From positions 1 to 13,925 of the forward strand of contig JASHSD010000567.1 in assembly GCA_030036985.1 (NCBI GenBank): a stretch of 13,925 nucleotides of DNA, in the 5' to 3' direction. The stretch is from Bryobacteraceae bacterium (lineage in GTDB: Bacteria; Acidobacteriota; Terriglobia; Bryobacterales; Bryobacteraceae). Position 1 is the stretch's first letter; each line of letters begins with the position of its first letter. This document shows, piece by piece, positions 6,989-13,925 of the stretch. The notes beneath the pieces are model-generated. The model did not search any database. It saw only the letters and a list, made by a program, of their open reading frames with translations, and was not told the origin of the DNA. Both the position numbers and the translations under genes were made by a program.

Positions 6989-7091
6989 CGCGCGCACTCG
7001 TGCGCGTGCCGCGTCCCGACTCTTCGGGACGCATGCTCCGCCCCACCACAAGTACCCGGAGCAGTCCGGGCACGGCGGACTGAGAGTCTGC
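6989..7091 (-). repeat. Three-hairpin dispersed repeat, right copy (inverted)
   Basis: This is the better-preserved copy. It holds three hairpins, each with a 4-nt loop if the closing pair is left open: CGCGCA/TGCGCG with CTCG (6991-7006), GTCCCGA/TCGGGAC with CTCT (7013-7030), and CCCGGA/TCCGGG with GCAG (7055-7070). It is inverted relative to 6513-6609. Its end lies about 20 bp before the start of the histidine-phosphatase gene, so in a transcript it would form most of that gene's 5' leader. Confidence 0.78.
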
Positions 7092-7110
7092 GACACGGTA
7101 TACCTGAAGC

Positions 7111-7725
7111 ATGGAGGCGAATCGCCGCGGCAGAATCATCCTGGTTCGTCATGGCGAAACCGAGGCCAACCTCCGCCGCTGTTTCGCCGAATCGGACGAA
7201 ATCCCGCTCACCGATGCCGGACGCGTGCAGGCGCGGCAGATCGCCGAGCAGCTTGCTCGGGAATTCCATCCCGCGGTGGTGGTTTCGAGCCCTTTCCTGC
7301 GCGCGCGGCAGACCGCGGCGATCATCGCAAACGCGCTGGGCCTGACCGCCGAGGCGGTCGCGGGCATCCATGAACGCAATTTCGGCTGTCTCCGAGGACA
7401 TCCTTACGAACGTCTGGGCGAAATGATGACCGCCCCCATCTTCAGCGATCCCGCGCAAAGGCGCGTTTGGAAACCGGAGGGCGGCGAGAGCCTGGAAGAT
7501 GTCCGCCAGCGTGCCATCGCCGCGCTGGAAAGCCTGCGCGCGCGGTATGTGGGACAAGAAGTGGTCGTCGTGTGTCATGGGGCCGTGATCCGCGCCATTT
7601 GCGCCCACATCACGGGCGATTGGGATGAAACGTACGTGATCGGCAACTGCGCGATCGCGGTGATCGAGTATGCGGGCTCCGACTGGAAACACCCGGTCGT
7701 CCCTGGCGAAGTTGTTAAAATGTAG
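7111..7725 (+). CDS. Histidine phosphatase family protein (phosphoglycerate mutase-like)
   Basis: This 204-aa cytosolic enzyme belongs to the branch-1 histidine phosphatases, which transfer phosphate through a histidine intermediate. The signature ILVRHGETEAN places the nucleophile at His15 next to Arg14. SSPFLRARQTA carries the conserved Arg, FGCLRGHPYERL resembles the segment with the general-acid Glu, and VVVCHGAVIRAI carries the second catalytic His (His156). The length matches the GpmB/CobC/PhoE group, whose substrates range from phosphoglycerate to alpha-ribazole phosphate and cannot be told from sequence. The ATG at 7111 is preceded only by a weak purine stretch. The next gene, uvrA, begins 16 bp after the stop, so the two probably share a transcript. 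The three-hairpin repeat at 6989-7091 occupies the upstream region. Confidence 0.9.
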   Translation: MEANRRGRIILVRHGETEANLRRCFAESDEIPLTDAGRVQARQIAEQLAREFHPAVVVSSPFLRARQTAAIIANALGLTAEAVAGIHERNFGCLRGHPYERLGEMMTAPIFSDPAQRRVWKPEGGESLEDVRQRAIAALESLRARYVGQEVVVVCHGAVIRAICAHITGDWDETYVIGNCAIAVIEYAGSDWKHPVVPGEVVKM

Positions 7726-7741
7726 CTTCCCCTCCTGTCTA

Positions 7742-10561
7742 TTGAACGAGGAATCCAGTTTCGGCGAGATTGTTGTCCGTGGCGCGCGCCTGCATAATCT
7801 CAAGAACCTCACGCTGTCGATTCCGCACAATAAGCTCACGGTAATCACAGGCGTGTCGGGTTCGGGTAAGTCTTCGCTGGCGTTCGATACGATCTACGCC
7901 GAAGGCCAGCGCCGATACGTCGAATCGCTTTCGGCATACGCGCGGCAGTTTCTCGAACGCATGGAAAAGCCGGCTGTGGATGAGATCGACGGCATCGCGC
8001 CCGCCATCGCCATCCGGCAGAAAAACAGCACGCGCAATCCGCGCTCGACCGTCGCCACTTCGACCGAGATCTACGATTTCATGCGCCTTCTCTGGGCGCG
8101 CGCCGGACGCACGTATTGCCCCGTCTGCGGCCGCCGCGTGGAGAAGGATACCGTCGATCAGGTGGCGCAGCGTATGCTGGCCCAGCCCGAAGGCGAGCGC
8201 TTCTTCGCGCTGTTTCCAGTGAAACATGACGCGGGGCAGATCCCCAAAATCGTGCTTTCCGAACTGCGCACGCGCGGTTTCAACCGGCTTTGGCAGAACG
8301 GAAATGGGTTCGAATTTTCGACTCCCGAATCGTTGATCGACATCGACTGGAACGAGCCGGTGTATGTGCTCGCCGACCGGATCGCCATCGCGCCCGATCT
8401 GCACCAGCGCATCGTGGATACGGTCGAAGCCTGCTATCGCGAATCGGGCGACGCGATCTTCCACAACGCGCGCACCGGCGAGCGGCATCTGTTCAGCGAG
8501 CGCTTCATGTGCAAGTACGACAACCTGGAGTTCCGCGAGCCTGAGCCGATTCTCTTCAGCTTCAACAGCCCGGTGGGCGCGTGCCCGCGCTGCCAGGGCT
8601 TCGGTAACACCATCGATTTTTCCCTCGATCTGATCGTTCCCAACCGCGGGCTGTCGCTCAACGAGGGCGCCATTGAGCCGTGGACGAAACCAAAAGGCCG
8701 CGAATGGCTGCGCGATTTTCGTGTGCAGGCGCGCGGTCGCGTGCGCTTCGACGTTCCGTTCTGCGATTTATCCGAGGAAGAACAGCGGCTGGTGCTGGAA
8801 GGCGATCGGAAAACCGAGGGTGTCCGGCAGTTCTTCAATTTCCTCGAAACAAAGAAATACAAGCTGCATGTGCGCGTCTTTCTGAGCCGGTACCGCGGCT
8901 ATGCGCGCTGTCCCGATTGCGGCGGGTCGCGTCTGCGCAAGGAGGCGCTCAACGCACGTGTCGGCGGCAAGACCATCGCCGACGCCGTGCGCATGAATAT
9001 CGCCGATGCCGCGCGGTTTTTTTCGGGTCTGGAACTCACGCCGGAAGAAACCGGCATCGCCGGGAAGATCCTCGTCGAGATTCAGCAGCGGCTCAAGTTT
9101 TTGAACGATGTCGGGCTGGAGTATCTGACGCTGGATCGGCTTTCTTCCACGCTTTCCGGCGGCGAAGCGCAGCGCATTCAGCTGGCGACCTGTCTCGGCT
9201 CGCAGCTGGTCGGCGCGTGTTACGTTCTGGACGAACCTTCGATCGGCCTGCACAGCCGCGATACAGCGCGTTTGATCCAAATTCTCGCCGAGCTGCGCGA
9301 TATCGGCAACACCATCATCGTGGTCGAGCACGATCCCGACGTGATGCGGTCCGCCGACCACATTGTGGATCTCGGGCCGGGCGCGGGTGAGCTTGGCGGA
9401 TACATCGTTTTCGAAGGCGACTTCCCGGCGTTGATCGCGGATACGAACGGATCGCTCACCGGGCATTACCTGCGGCGGGAGATGCAGGTCTCGCACCGGA
9501 AACATGGGCGCGAAATCAATCCGCGTAAGCTCGTGCGGTTCTTCGGCGCACGCCTGCATAATCTAAAAGGCATCGACGTCGCCATTCCGTTGGGACTCAT
9601 GACGGTGGTGACCGGCGTTTCCGGTTCGGGGAAATCGACGCTGGTCCACGATGTGATTTACCGTTCGCTGCAGGCGCGGCTGCAGCGTCCTGAAGCGCTC
9701 GATGCGGAAGAGAGCGAGGAGTCCGAATTCGAAGAATCGCCACGCCTGACCTGCAATCGCGTGGACGGCGCGGAGCCGGTTCACGAAGTGGTGATGATCG
9801 ACCAGACGCCGATCGGCCGCACGCCCCGCTCGAATCCGGTCACCTATATCAAAGCGTTCGATCAGATTCGCGCGCTGTTTGCGTCGACGCCGACCGCCGA
9901 AAAACGCGGATACAGCGCGGGCCATTTTTCCTTCAACGTGCCGGGCGGACGCTGCGAAATGTGCCAGGGCGACGGCACGGTGACGGTGGAAATGCAGTTC
10001 CTCGCCGACGTGGAATTGATCTGCGACGAATGCAAAGGCACGCGCTTCAAGAGCGCAATTCTGGATATTAAATATAAAGGCCTGAATATTCACGAAGTGC
10101 TGCAGCTCACCGTGAGCGAAGCGCTCGGTTTTTTCCATGACACGCCGCGTCTGGTGACGCGGCTGAAGCTGCTGGATGAAGTCGGGCTGGGATATCTGCG
10201 GCTGGGGCAATCGGCGACCACGCTTTCGGGCGGCGAAGCGCAGCGGGTCAAGCTGGCCGCGCATCTGGCGCAATCGACCAATGTCGGCACGCTGTTCATC
10301 TGCGACGAGCCGACGACCGGCCTGCATTTCGACGATATCCGCAAGCTGCTTGCCGCGTTCGAAAGGCTGATCGATAACGGCGGATCGCTGCTGGTGATCG
10401 AGCACAATCTCGACGTGATTCAGGCCGCCGACTGGATTATCGATATGGGTCCGGAAGGCGGCGACGCCGGCGGGCGCATTGTGGCCGAAGGCACGCCCGA
10501 GGATATTGCGGCGGTCGAGAACTCGCATACCGGCCGCTTCCTGCGCCGGAGTTTGCTGTAG
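7742..10561 (+). CDS. uvrA: Excinuclease ABC subunit A
   Basis: UvrA is the DNA-damage sensor of nucleotide excision repair; as a dimer it loads UvrB at lesions. With the TTG at 7742 the protein is 939 aa, close to the 940 of E. coli; the open frame runs back to an ATG at 7670, which would add 24 unrelated residues and overlap the upstream gene. ABC motifs are complete: first Walker A GVSGSGKSSL (37-46), signature LSGGEAQRIQLA, second Walker A GVSGSGKSTL from residue 625, signature LSGGEAQRVKLA and Walker B ICDEPTTGLH. The C-terminal zinc module is intact (Cys738, 741, 761, 764). The N-terminal zinc finger is not: where E. coli has C-x2-C-x20-C-x2-C, this protein has CKYD…CPRC, so Cys257 is followed by Asp260. 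An acidic run (DAEESEESEFEES) is inserted before VMIDQTPIGRTPRSNP. No Shine-Dalgarno is evident. Confidence 0.97.
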   Translation: MNEESSFGEIVVRGARLHNLKNLTLSIPHNKLTVITGVSGSGKSSLAFDTIYAEGQRRYVESLSAYARQFLERMEKPAVDEIDGIAPAIAIRQKNSTRNPRSTVATSTEIYDFMRLLWARAGRTYCPVCGRRVEKDTVDQVAQRMLAQPEGERFFALFPVKHDAGQIPKIVLSELRTRGFNRLWQNGNGFEFSTPESLIDIDWNEPVYVLADRIAIAPDLHQRIVDTVEACYRESGDAIFHNARTGERHLFSERFMCKYDNLEFREPEPILFSFNSPVGACPRCQGFGNTIDFSLDLIVPNRGLSLNEGAIEPWTKPKGREWLRDFRVQARGRVRFDVPFCDLSEEEQRLVLEGDRKTEGVRQFFNFLETKKYKLHVRVFLSRYRGYARCPDCGGSRLRKEALNARVGGKTIADAVRMNIADAARFFSGLELTPEETGIAGKILVEIQQRLKFLNDVGLEYLTLDRLSSTLSGGEAQRIQLATCLGSQLVGACYVLDEPSIGLHSRDTARLIQILAELRDIGNTIIVVEHDPDVMRSADHIVDLGPGAGELGGYIVFEGDFPALIADTNGSLTGHYLRREMQVSHRKHGREINPRKLVRFFGARLHNLKGIDVAIPLGLMTVVTGVSGSGKSTLVHDVIYRSLQARLQRPEALDAEESEESEFEESPRLTCNRVDGAEPVHEVVMIDQTPIGRTPRSNPVTYIKAFDQIRALFASTPTAEKRGYSAGHFSFNVPGGRCEMCQGDGTVTVEMQFLADVELICDECKGTRFKSAILDIKYKGLNIHEVLQLTVSEALGFFHDTPRLVTRLKLLDEVGLGYLRLGQSATTLSGGEAQRVKLAAHLAQSTNVGTLFICDEPTTGLHFDDIRKLLAAFERLIDNGGSLLVIEHNLDVIQAADWIIDMGPEGGDAGGRIVAEGTPEDIAAVENSHTGRFLRRSLL

Positions 10562-10679
10562 GTTTTTGGCCGGATTCCCAAACTGACGACCCGATGGCGC
10601 AATAAAGTTCTACAAAACAAAAACAGTACTTTTTGGCTACTTGCATTCGCGCGAAATCGGTATAAACCCGCCTTATCAC
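10562..10679 (+). promoter_or_regulatory. AT-richer leader with a weak promoter candidate
   Basis: The 118 bp after uvrA are clearly poorer in G+C than the genes around them and include A- and T-runs at about 10614-10634. TATAAA at 10661-10666 could be a -10 box for the exported-protein cluster, with transcription starting just before the ATG at 10680. The best -35-like element, TTGCAT at 10641-10646, is only 14 bp away, which is too close, so the promoter is tentative. I see no strong hairpin terminator for uvrA. Confidence 0.25.
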
Positions 10680-11207
10680 ATGCGCTACAAAAGCTTAATC
10701 AGCTCGCAAATCAAGTTTTTGATGGCTGTAATTCTGAGTGGCCAGGTGGCCCTCGCGCAGCACGTCCACGTCATGTCTACGTCGGGGGCGACGCAAGGGA
10801 GCCTTCCGGTCATCGTCGACGCCTCCAAAAACCCTGGACTGATCCCCGATGCCCTGGCGTATCAACACTTCTTTACCGCTGTCGCCGCTCACCCGAGCCC
10901 GACAACACAGGAGCAGGCCCGGCAAAGCGCACAGCTTGGCCCGTTACAGTTGTCTCCTGCGGATTTGACGGCAATGATCACCATTTTGGCGAGCTTTCGG
11001 GTGCAGCTCGATCAACTCGTGACGGCGGTGTCGGTGGCCACTACGCCTGCCGCGATTGCGGCCTTGCAGGCCCAGAAAGCCGCCTTGGCGGCAACCACCC
11101 TTGTGAGTCTGAAGCAGGCTTTGACGCCGGCCGGTGCCATTCAGGTCAACCAGTATATTCAGACGCGCGTTAAGACCCACATTAAAATCTACGGCGGGCC
11201 GATGTAG
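10680..11207 (+). CDS. Small exported helical protein, unrecognised family
   Basis: The 175-aa product opens with a signal peptide (MRYKSLISSQIKFLMAVILSGQVALAQ) that likely ends at ALA, giving a periplasmic or secreted protein of about 150 aa. The mature part begins with a His/Ser/Thr-rich segment. It continues with DASKNPGLIPDALAYQHFF and three amphipathic, Ala/Gln/Leu-rich helices (about residues 75-160), and ends YGGPM. It has no cysteines and no catalytic motif that I recognise. I chose the ATG at 10680 because an in-frame TTG at 10641 only adds 13 residues before the signal peptide. No good ribosome site is visible. The next gene follows 18 bp after the stop in the same direction, so it looks like the first member of a three-gene transcript of exported proteins. 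Confidence 0.72.
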   Translation: MRYKSLISSQIKFLMAVILSGQVALAQHVHVMSTSGATQGSLPVIVDASKNPGLIPDALAYQHFFTAVAAHPSPTTQEQARQSAQLGPLQLSPADLTAMITILASFRVQLDQLVTAVSVATTPAAIAALQAQKAALAATTLVSLKQALTPAGAIQVNQYIQTRVKTHIKIYGGPM

Positions 11208-11225
11208 GGCCGGAGCCGTCAGACG

Positions 11226-12782
11226 ATGAGGCCACTGATGAGAACCCTTTTCCCCCTCGTGCTCTTGACAATAGCGATGACGGCCGGCGCTACGCGCCTC
11301 GCCGCGCAGTGCACCCCGCAGATGGACATCAGCGTGTACAGCGATGGCGACGCCGGCGGCTCGCTGGTTTATGCTTACAGCAGCACCGTGGACAACAGTA
11401 CTCTCTGTAGCTGCGTCCATTCAGACTATCAATCGACAGCGCTATTGCAACTGGCCTCCGGCGCCTAGGTAACCAACACGGAATCCGGGGATGACTCGTC
11501 CGTGTCGTCCGCAACCGACGGGGATGGGTCTTATTCCGCTTCCGGGGCCGCAACTCTGAATTGTTCATGTTACGGGCAATTGGGGGCCTCCGGCGGACCG
11601 AGCACGATAGTCCCTCCTGCCCCGGTCATTACCGGCATCGCCGACAGCGTGACTAATTCCAACACGATTTACCAAGGCGCCTCTGGGTACCTCGCGATCT
11701 ACGGAACGGCATTGACAGCGTGTGGGCTGAACCCTTCGCCGACGGTGACCGGCGACGGTTCTGTAACAATCAGCCTCTACTGGGCGAGCAATACTCAGGT
11801 CAACGTCGCATACACGGTGGCCGCGGGCGCGGCGCTGGGACAACACACCTTGGCGCTGCAGACGGCGCAAGGCACCGGTCGGGGCACGGTCGCCGTGACG
11901 GCCCCCGTCTATAACGTCACGGTCACCAACAGCGGCACAACTGTCTCCAGCGGAAGCACGCAATATATCACGGCCGCTCCCGCAATGCCGGCGATCTCAG
12001 CGCAGGCCAAAGGATCTGGAACGTATTCCACGCAATGGTCCGCGACGGTCTCGTACGCCAGGCCCGACGGCAGTGGTACTAACGTGAACACATTCGGCCC
12101 TGCCACAACCACTGGAACGACCTCATGGTTGGTGCCTTGGAATGGCAATTTTGTAGGGGGGACTGCCACCTTGAGTTGGACGATCAATAGCAATCCGCCG
12201 GGATCCCTCACCTTTCAGATTGCCGGCACGAATCCCAGCGATAGCGCCATTGATTCGCAGATCGCGAGCGAGAGCCCGCCCTGGTTCTTCACCCGAATGG
12301 TAAGTCATGAATCCGGCTATCTTCAGTTCAATACTTCCGGCACTCCGCTCTACAGCAACGATAGCGGGTACGGCCTGACCCAAGTCACGACGTCAAATGC
12401 GCAGGACCTGTGGAATTGGGCGGGCAACATCGCGGCCGGATTATCCGTGTTAAACGGCGACCAATCGGGCGCATACAGTTTCTGGCAGAGTCAGATCACG
12501 CAATGGCAGCAGTTCAACAGCGGCGCCGATAATAATGGCAAGCCCCCGTCCCCACAACTGGGTCCCCCGCCAAGCAACAATGCCGGCGGGCCATGTCTTT
12601 TTGCATACCCGGTCGTCGCAGGTACCTATGGGTACAACGACGCCAACTGGATCAAGGCGTACAATGGCGCCGCCCAATATTTCGCCTACATCGTGGTTCA
12701 GTCTGGAACCTCTGCCACTTGGGTCACTAACAATGATCCGGCAAATTATGTTCACGATGTCTGCCAAGCCCCGGTCCTCTAG
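11226..12782 (+). pseudogene. Secreted TIG-like/lysozyme-like protein interrupted by one amber codon
   Basis: One continuous frame of 519 codons is broken only by TAG at 11466-11468. Before it lie a signal peptide (MRTLFPLVLLTIAMTAGATRLAAQ from the second ATG, 11238, which has GAGG upstream) and about 50 residues of a beta-rich domain with a CSC motif. Directly after it the same frame goes on as VTNTESGDDSSVSSATDGDG, and a second CSC follows. No further stop or shift occurs in the remaining 438 codons. A single C-to-T change of a CAG codon would produce this. The upstream part alone is an 80-aa exported stub; the downstream part has no signal peptide of its own. Recent nonsense mutation, a sequencing error and readthrough are all possible. 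Confidence 0.72.
11502..12782 (+). CDS. Open downstream part: TIG-like region and lytic-transglycosylase-like domain
   Basis: If translated separately from GTG 11502 this would give 426 aa, though no ribosome site supports that start. The first ~40 residues complete the CSC domain. Residues about 40-137 (PPAPVITGIADSVTNSNTI to VAVTAP) look like an IPT/TIG or similar immunoglobulin-like module seen in many secreted Acidobacteriota proteins. A second beta-rich stretch runs to about residue 242. The C-terminal third resembles the lysozyme/SLT fold: MVSHESGYLQFN with Glu270 as the candidate catalytic acid, then SGYGLTQVT, where SLT enzymes have GxxGLMQ, and a helix NWAGNIAAGLSVL. That suggests peptidoglycan cleavage outside the membrane, by motif resemblance only. 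An 18-aa Pro/Ser/Asn-rich loop (about 346-363) follows. Confidence 0.5.
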   Translation: MSSATDGDGSYSASGAATLNCSCYGQLGASGGPSTIVPPAPVITGIADSVTNSNTIYQGASGYLAIYGTALTACGLNPSPTVTGDGSVTISLYWASNTQVNVAYTVAAGAALGQHTLALQTAQGTGRGTVAVTAPVYNVTVTNSGTTVSSGSTQYITAAPAMPAISAQAKGSGTYSTQWSATVSYARPDGSGTNVNTFGPATTTGTTSWLVPWNGNFVGGTATLSWTINSNPPGSLTFQIAGTNPSDSAIDSQIASESPPWFFTRMVSHESGYLQFNTSGTPLYSNDSGYGLTQVTTSNAQDLWNWAGNIAAGLSVLNGDQSGAYSFWQSQITQWQQFNSGADNNGKPPSPQLGPPPSNNAGGPCLFAYPVVAGTYGYNDANWIKAYNGAAQYFAYIVVQSGTSATWVTNNDPANYVHDVCQAPVL

Positions 12783-12801
12783 AAACGGGGAGAGGAACAA
12801 T

Positions 12802-13925
12802 ATGAAGCTCGTTACCTTCCTGACCACTTTACCGCTGCTCCCCTTTGCTCTTTGGTCACAGCAATCGCCGCCCGGCCAGCGTCTTTATCTATTAGCCGCC
12901 ACGCCGACCATCTACGGCCCGGTTACCTACCCGGCTGACCTGTACTCAGTCGGGGTGGACAATAAGCTGCAGCTTGTTCGGAGCGTCTCTTCGGCGGCCG
13001 ACGGAGTGGATTTTGTTCTGAACCCGCCCAATGCGCTCGTTGTCGCTCACCCCCACATCGGCCCAACGACCTTCGACGTTATTCACATCGACGATCCGGC
13101 GCTGGTGGACACGATCAAACCGGACACGGCCGGGCGCAGCGTGCTCGGCGGCTTCATTGTCGAGATCCCGAATCAGACGACAATCGCGTTAAGCTTGGGG
13201 CCGCCGCCCGGTCAGACTACAGCGAACCCGGGCCTCCTCGGCATCGACTTGGATCCCACGCGCGGCCAGAGGGTCATCGATCCATTGTTTTGGGCAAGCG
13301 AGGCAAACCTCCGTGTTGAAGGAGAGGCGGGAGGCCCATTTGAGAGCCGGTCAGCGCATCTCGCCGCCACCTTGACGAAGGACGGCTGGATTAGAAATAC
13401 GCCGGCGGGCCCCGTCGTGGTGGCCCCTTATTCCCCGCAGCAGCCGGTTGCATGGGAGGGTCGTGTCGCGGGGATCATGTGCATGAACGACCGGTTTTCG
13501 ATATTTCGGGAGGAACCGAACAGCTATTCCGACATGCTTAAGCAAGCTGCCGTAACCATAATCGCTTCCGACAGGCAATCGGGCGCTTCCCGCACAATGA
13601 GCGTCCCCGGCAGCCAATCGCGATTCCGATTGTTCGGGTCATGGCTTTCGGTGCTGGTCGTTCAGTCGGCTGGGAGCCATACGGCGGTGCGGGGTGCGGA
13701 ACTTCAGCGGAAGCTTGCAACGGCGAAGCTTCCGTCGGTAGCCGAGGGCTACGAGGATGCGATGCGGACGAGAGCGGAATGGATGCCCGGATCTCTGGAG
13801 CTCATAAATTTGGAGACGGGCGCTGTCATTCAGATGAACACGAACCAGTCCGACAGCGAGATCCTTTTGGTATCCGGCAATCAGGTTCTTTACCGGGTGA
13901 ACAGCCAGATTTTTGAGGCTCCAAT
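12802..13925 (+). CDS. Exported protein of unknown function, runs off the window
   Basis: An uninterrupted frame of 374 codons runs from ATG 12802 to the right edge with no stop, so the 3' end is missing. A strong Shine-Dalgarno, GGGGAGAGGA (12787-12796), precedes the ATG. The first 19 residues, MKLVTFLTTLPLLPFALWS, form a signal peptide. The visible mature part is rich in beta-forming and Gly/Pro residues, with phrases such as LYSVGVDNKLQLVRSV, NALVVAHPHIG and GVDFVLNPP. These could be blades of a beta-propeller, but I cannot name a family. It has only one cysteine and no catalytic motif I can see. Codon choice includes CTA, TTA, ATA and AGA, which are scarce in uvrA, so expression or origin may differ. 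It lies 19 bp after the lysozyme-like gene, continuing the exported-protein cluster. Confidence 0.75.
   Translation, partial: MKLVTFLTTLPLLPFALWSQQSPPGQRLYLLAATPTIYGPVTYPADLYSVGVDNKLQLVRSVSSAADGVDFVLNPPNALVVAHPHIGPTTFDVIHIDDPALVDTIKPDTAGRSVLGGFIVEIPNQTTIALSLGPPPGQTTANPGLLGIDLDPTRGQRVIDPLFWASEANLRVEGEAGGPFESRSAHLAATLTKDGWIRNTPAGPVVVAPYSPQQPVAWEGRVAGIMCMNDRFSIFREEPNSYSDMLKQAAVTIIASDRQSGASRTMSVPGSQSRFRLFGSWLSVLVVQSAGSHTAVRGAELQRKLATAKLPSVAEGYEDAMRTRAEWMPGSLELINLETGAVIQMNTNQSDSEILLVSGNQVLYRVNSQIFEAP

Noticed and set aside
6513..7091. Complete insertion sequence with terminal inverted repeats
   Set aside because: The enclosed gene is an 89-aa lipoprotein, with no transposase and no visible target duplication, so I call a repeat pair only.
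9563..10528. 321-codon minus-strand open frame within uvrA
   Set aside because: It lies fully inside the ABC and zinc motifs of uvrA and has no recognisable motif; long antisense frames are expected in GC-rich genes.
11502..11504. GTG 11502 as the true start of an independent cytoplasmic gene
   Set aside because: It has no ribosome site or signal peptide, lies inside a CSC domain, and the same frame is open upstream to the TAG and beyond.
13641..13916. 91-codon frame near the right edge
   Set aside because: It overlaps the long signal-peptide-bearing frame from 12802, which has a strong ribosome site and stays open to the window end.

Overview
The window reads as chromosomal DNA from a high-GC bacterium. 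The style of its secreted proteins, its dispersed hairpin repeats and its ruvX–mltG pair suggest an Acidobacteriota (Solibacter/Bryobacter-like) genome. That assignment is inference: no rRNA or other taxonomic marker is present. No tRNA, rRNA, CRISPR array, prophage or transposase was seen.

Layout. (1) Positions 1-235 hold a possible C-terminal scrap of a PIN-like gene and the leader of ruvX. (2) A tightly coupled plus-strand operon, 236-2099, carries ruvX, mltG and an unrecognised 147-aa protein, joined by overlaps of 4 bp and 1 bp. (3) Positions 2100-2520 are a gene graveyard. They hold a pair of inverted 22-bp palindromic repeats, the frameshifted C-terminus of an amidohydrolase, and the start of a lost exported protein. 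(4) A large minus-strand bifunctional penicillin-binding protein (GT51 plus transpeptidase) fills 2521-5748. (5) Positions 6020-7725 hold a DUF488 (YeaO-like) protein, a small minus-strand lipoprotein flanked by two inverted copies of a ~100-bp three-hairpin repeat, and a histidine-phosphatase family enzyme. (6) uvrA spans 7742-10561. (7) From 10680 to the right edge lies a compact plus-strand cluster of three exported proteins with gaps of 18-19 bp. They are a small helical protein, a TIG-like/lysozyme-like protein whose frame is broken by one amber codon, and an unrecognised exported protein that runs off the window.

Functional themes. MltG sets glycan strand length and the class A-type PBP polymerises and cross-links peptidoglycan. 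The broken secreted gene ends in a domain resembling lytic transglycosylases, so cell-wall metabolism recurs. RuvX and UvrA belong to nucleic-acid processing and repair. The most distinctive observations are the single in-frame TAG in an otherwise intact 519-codon gene, an Asp in place of a zinc-finger cysteine in UvrA, the inverted three-hairpin elements around the lipoprotein, and the exported-protein cluster at the right end. I did not find a convincing complete new defence or biosynthetic system.
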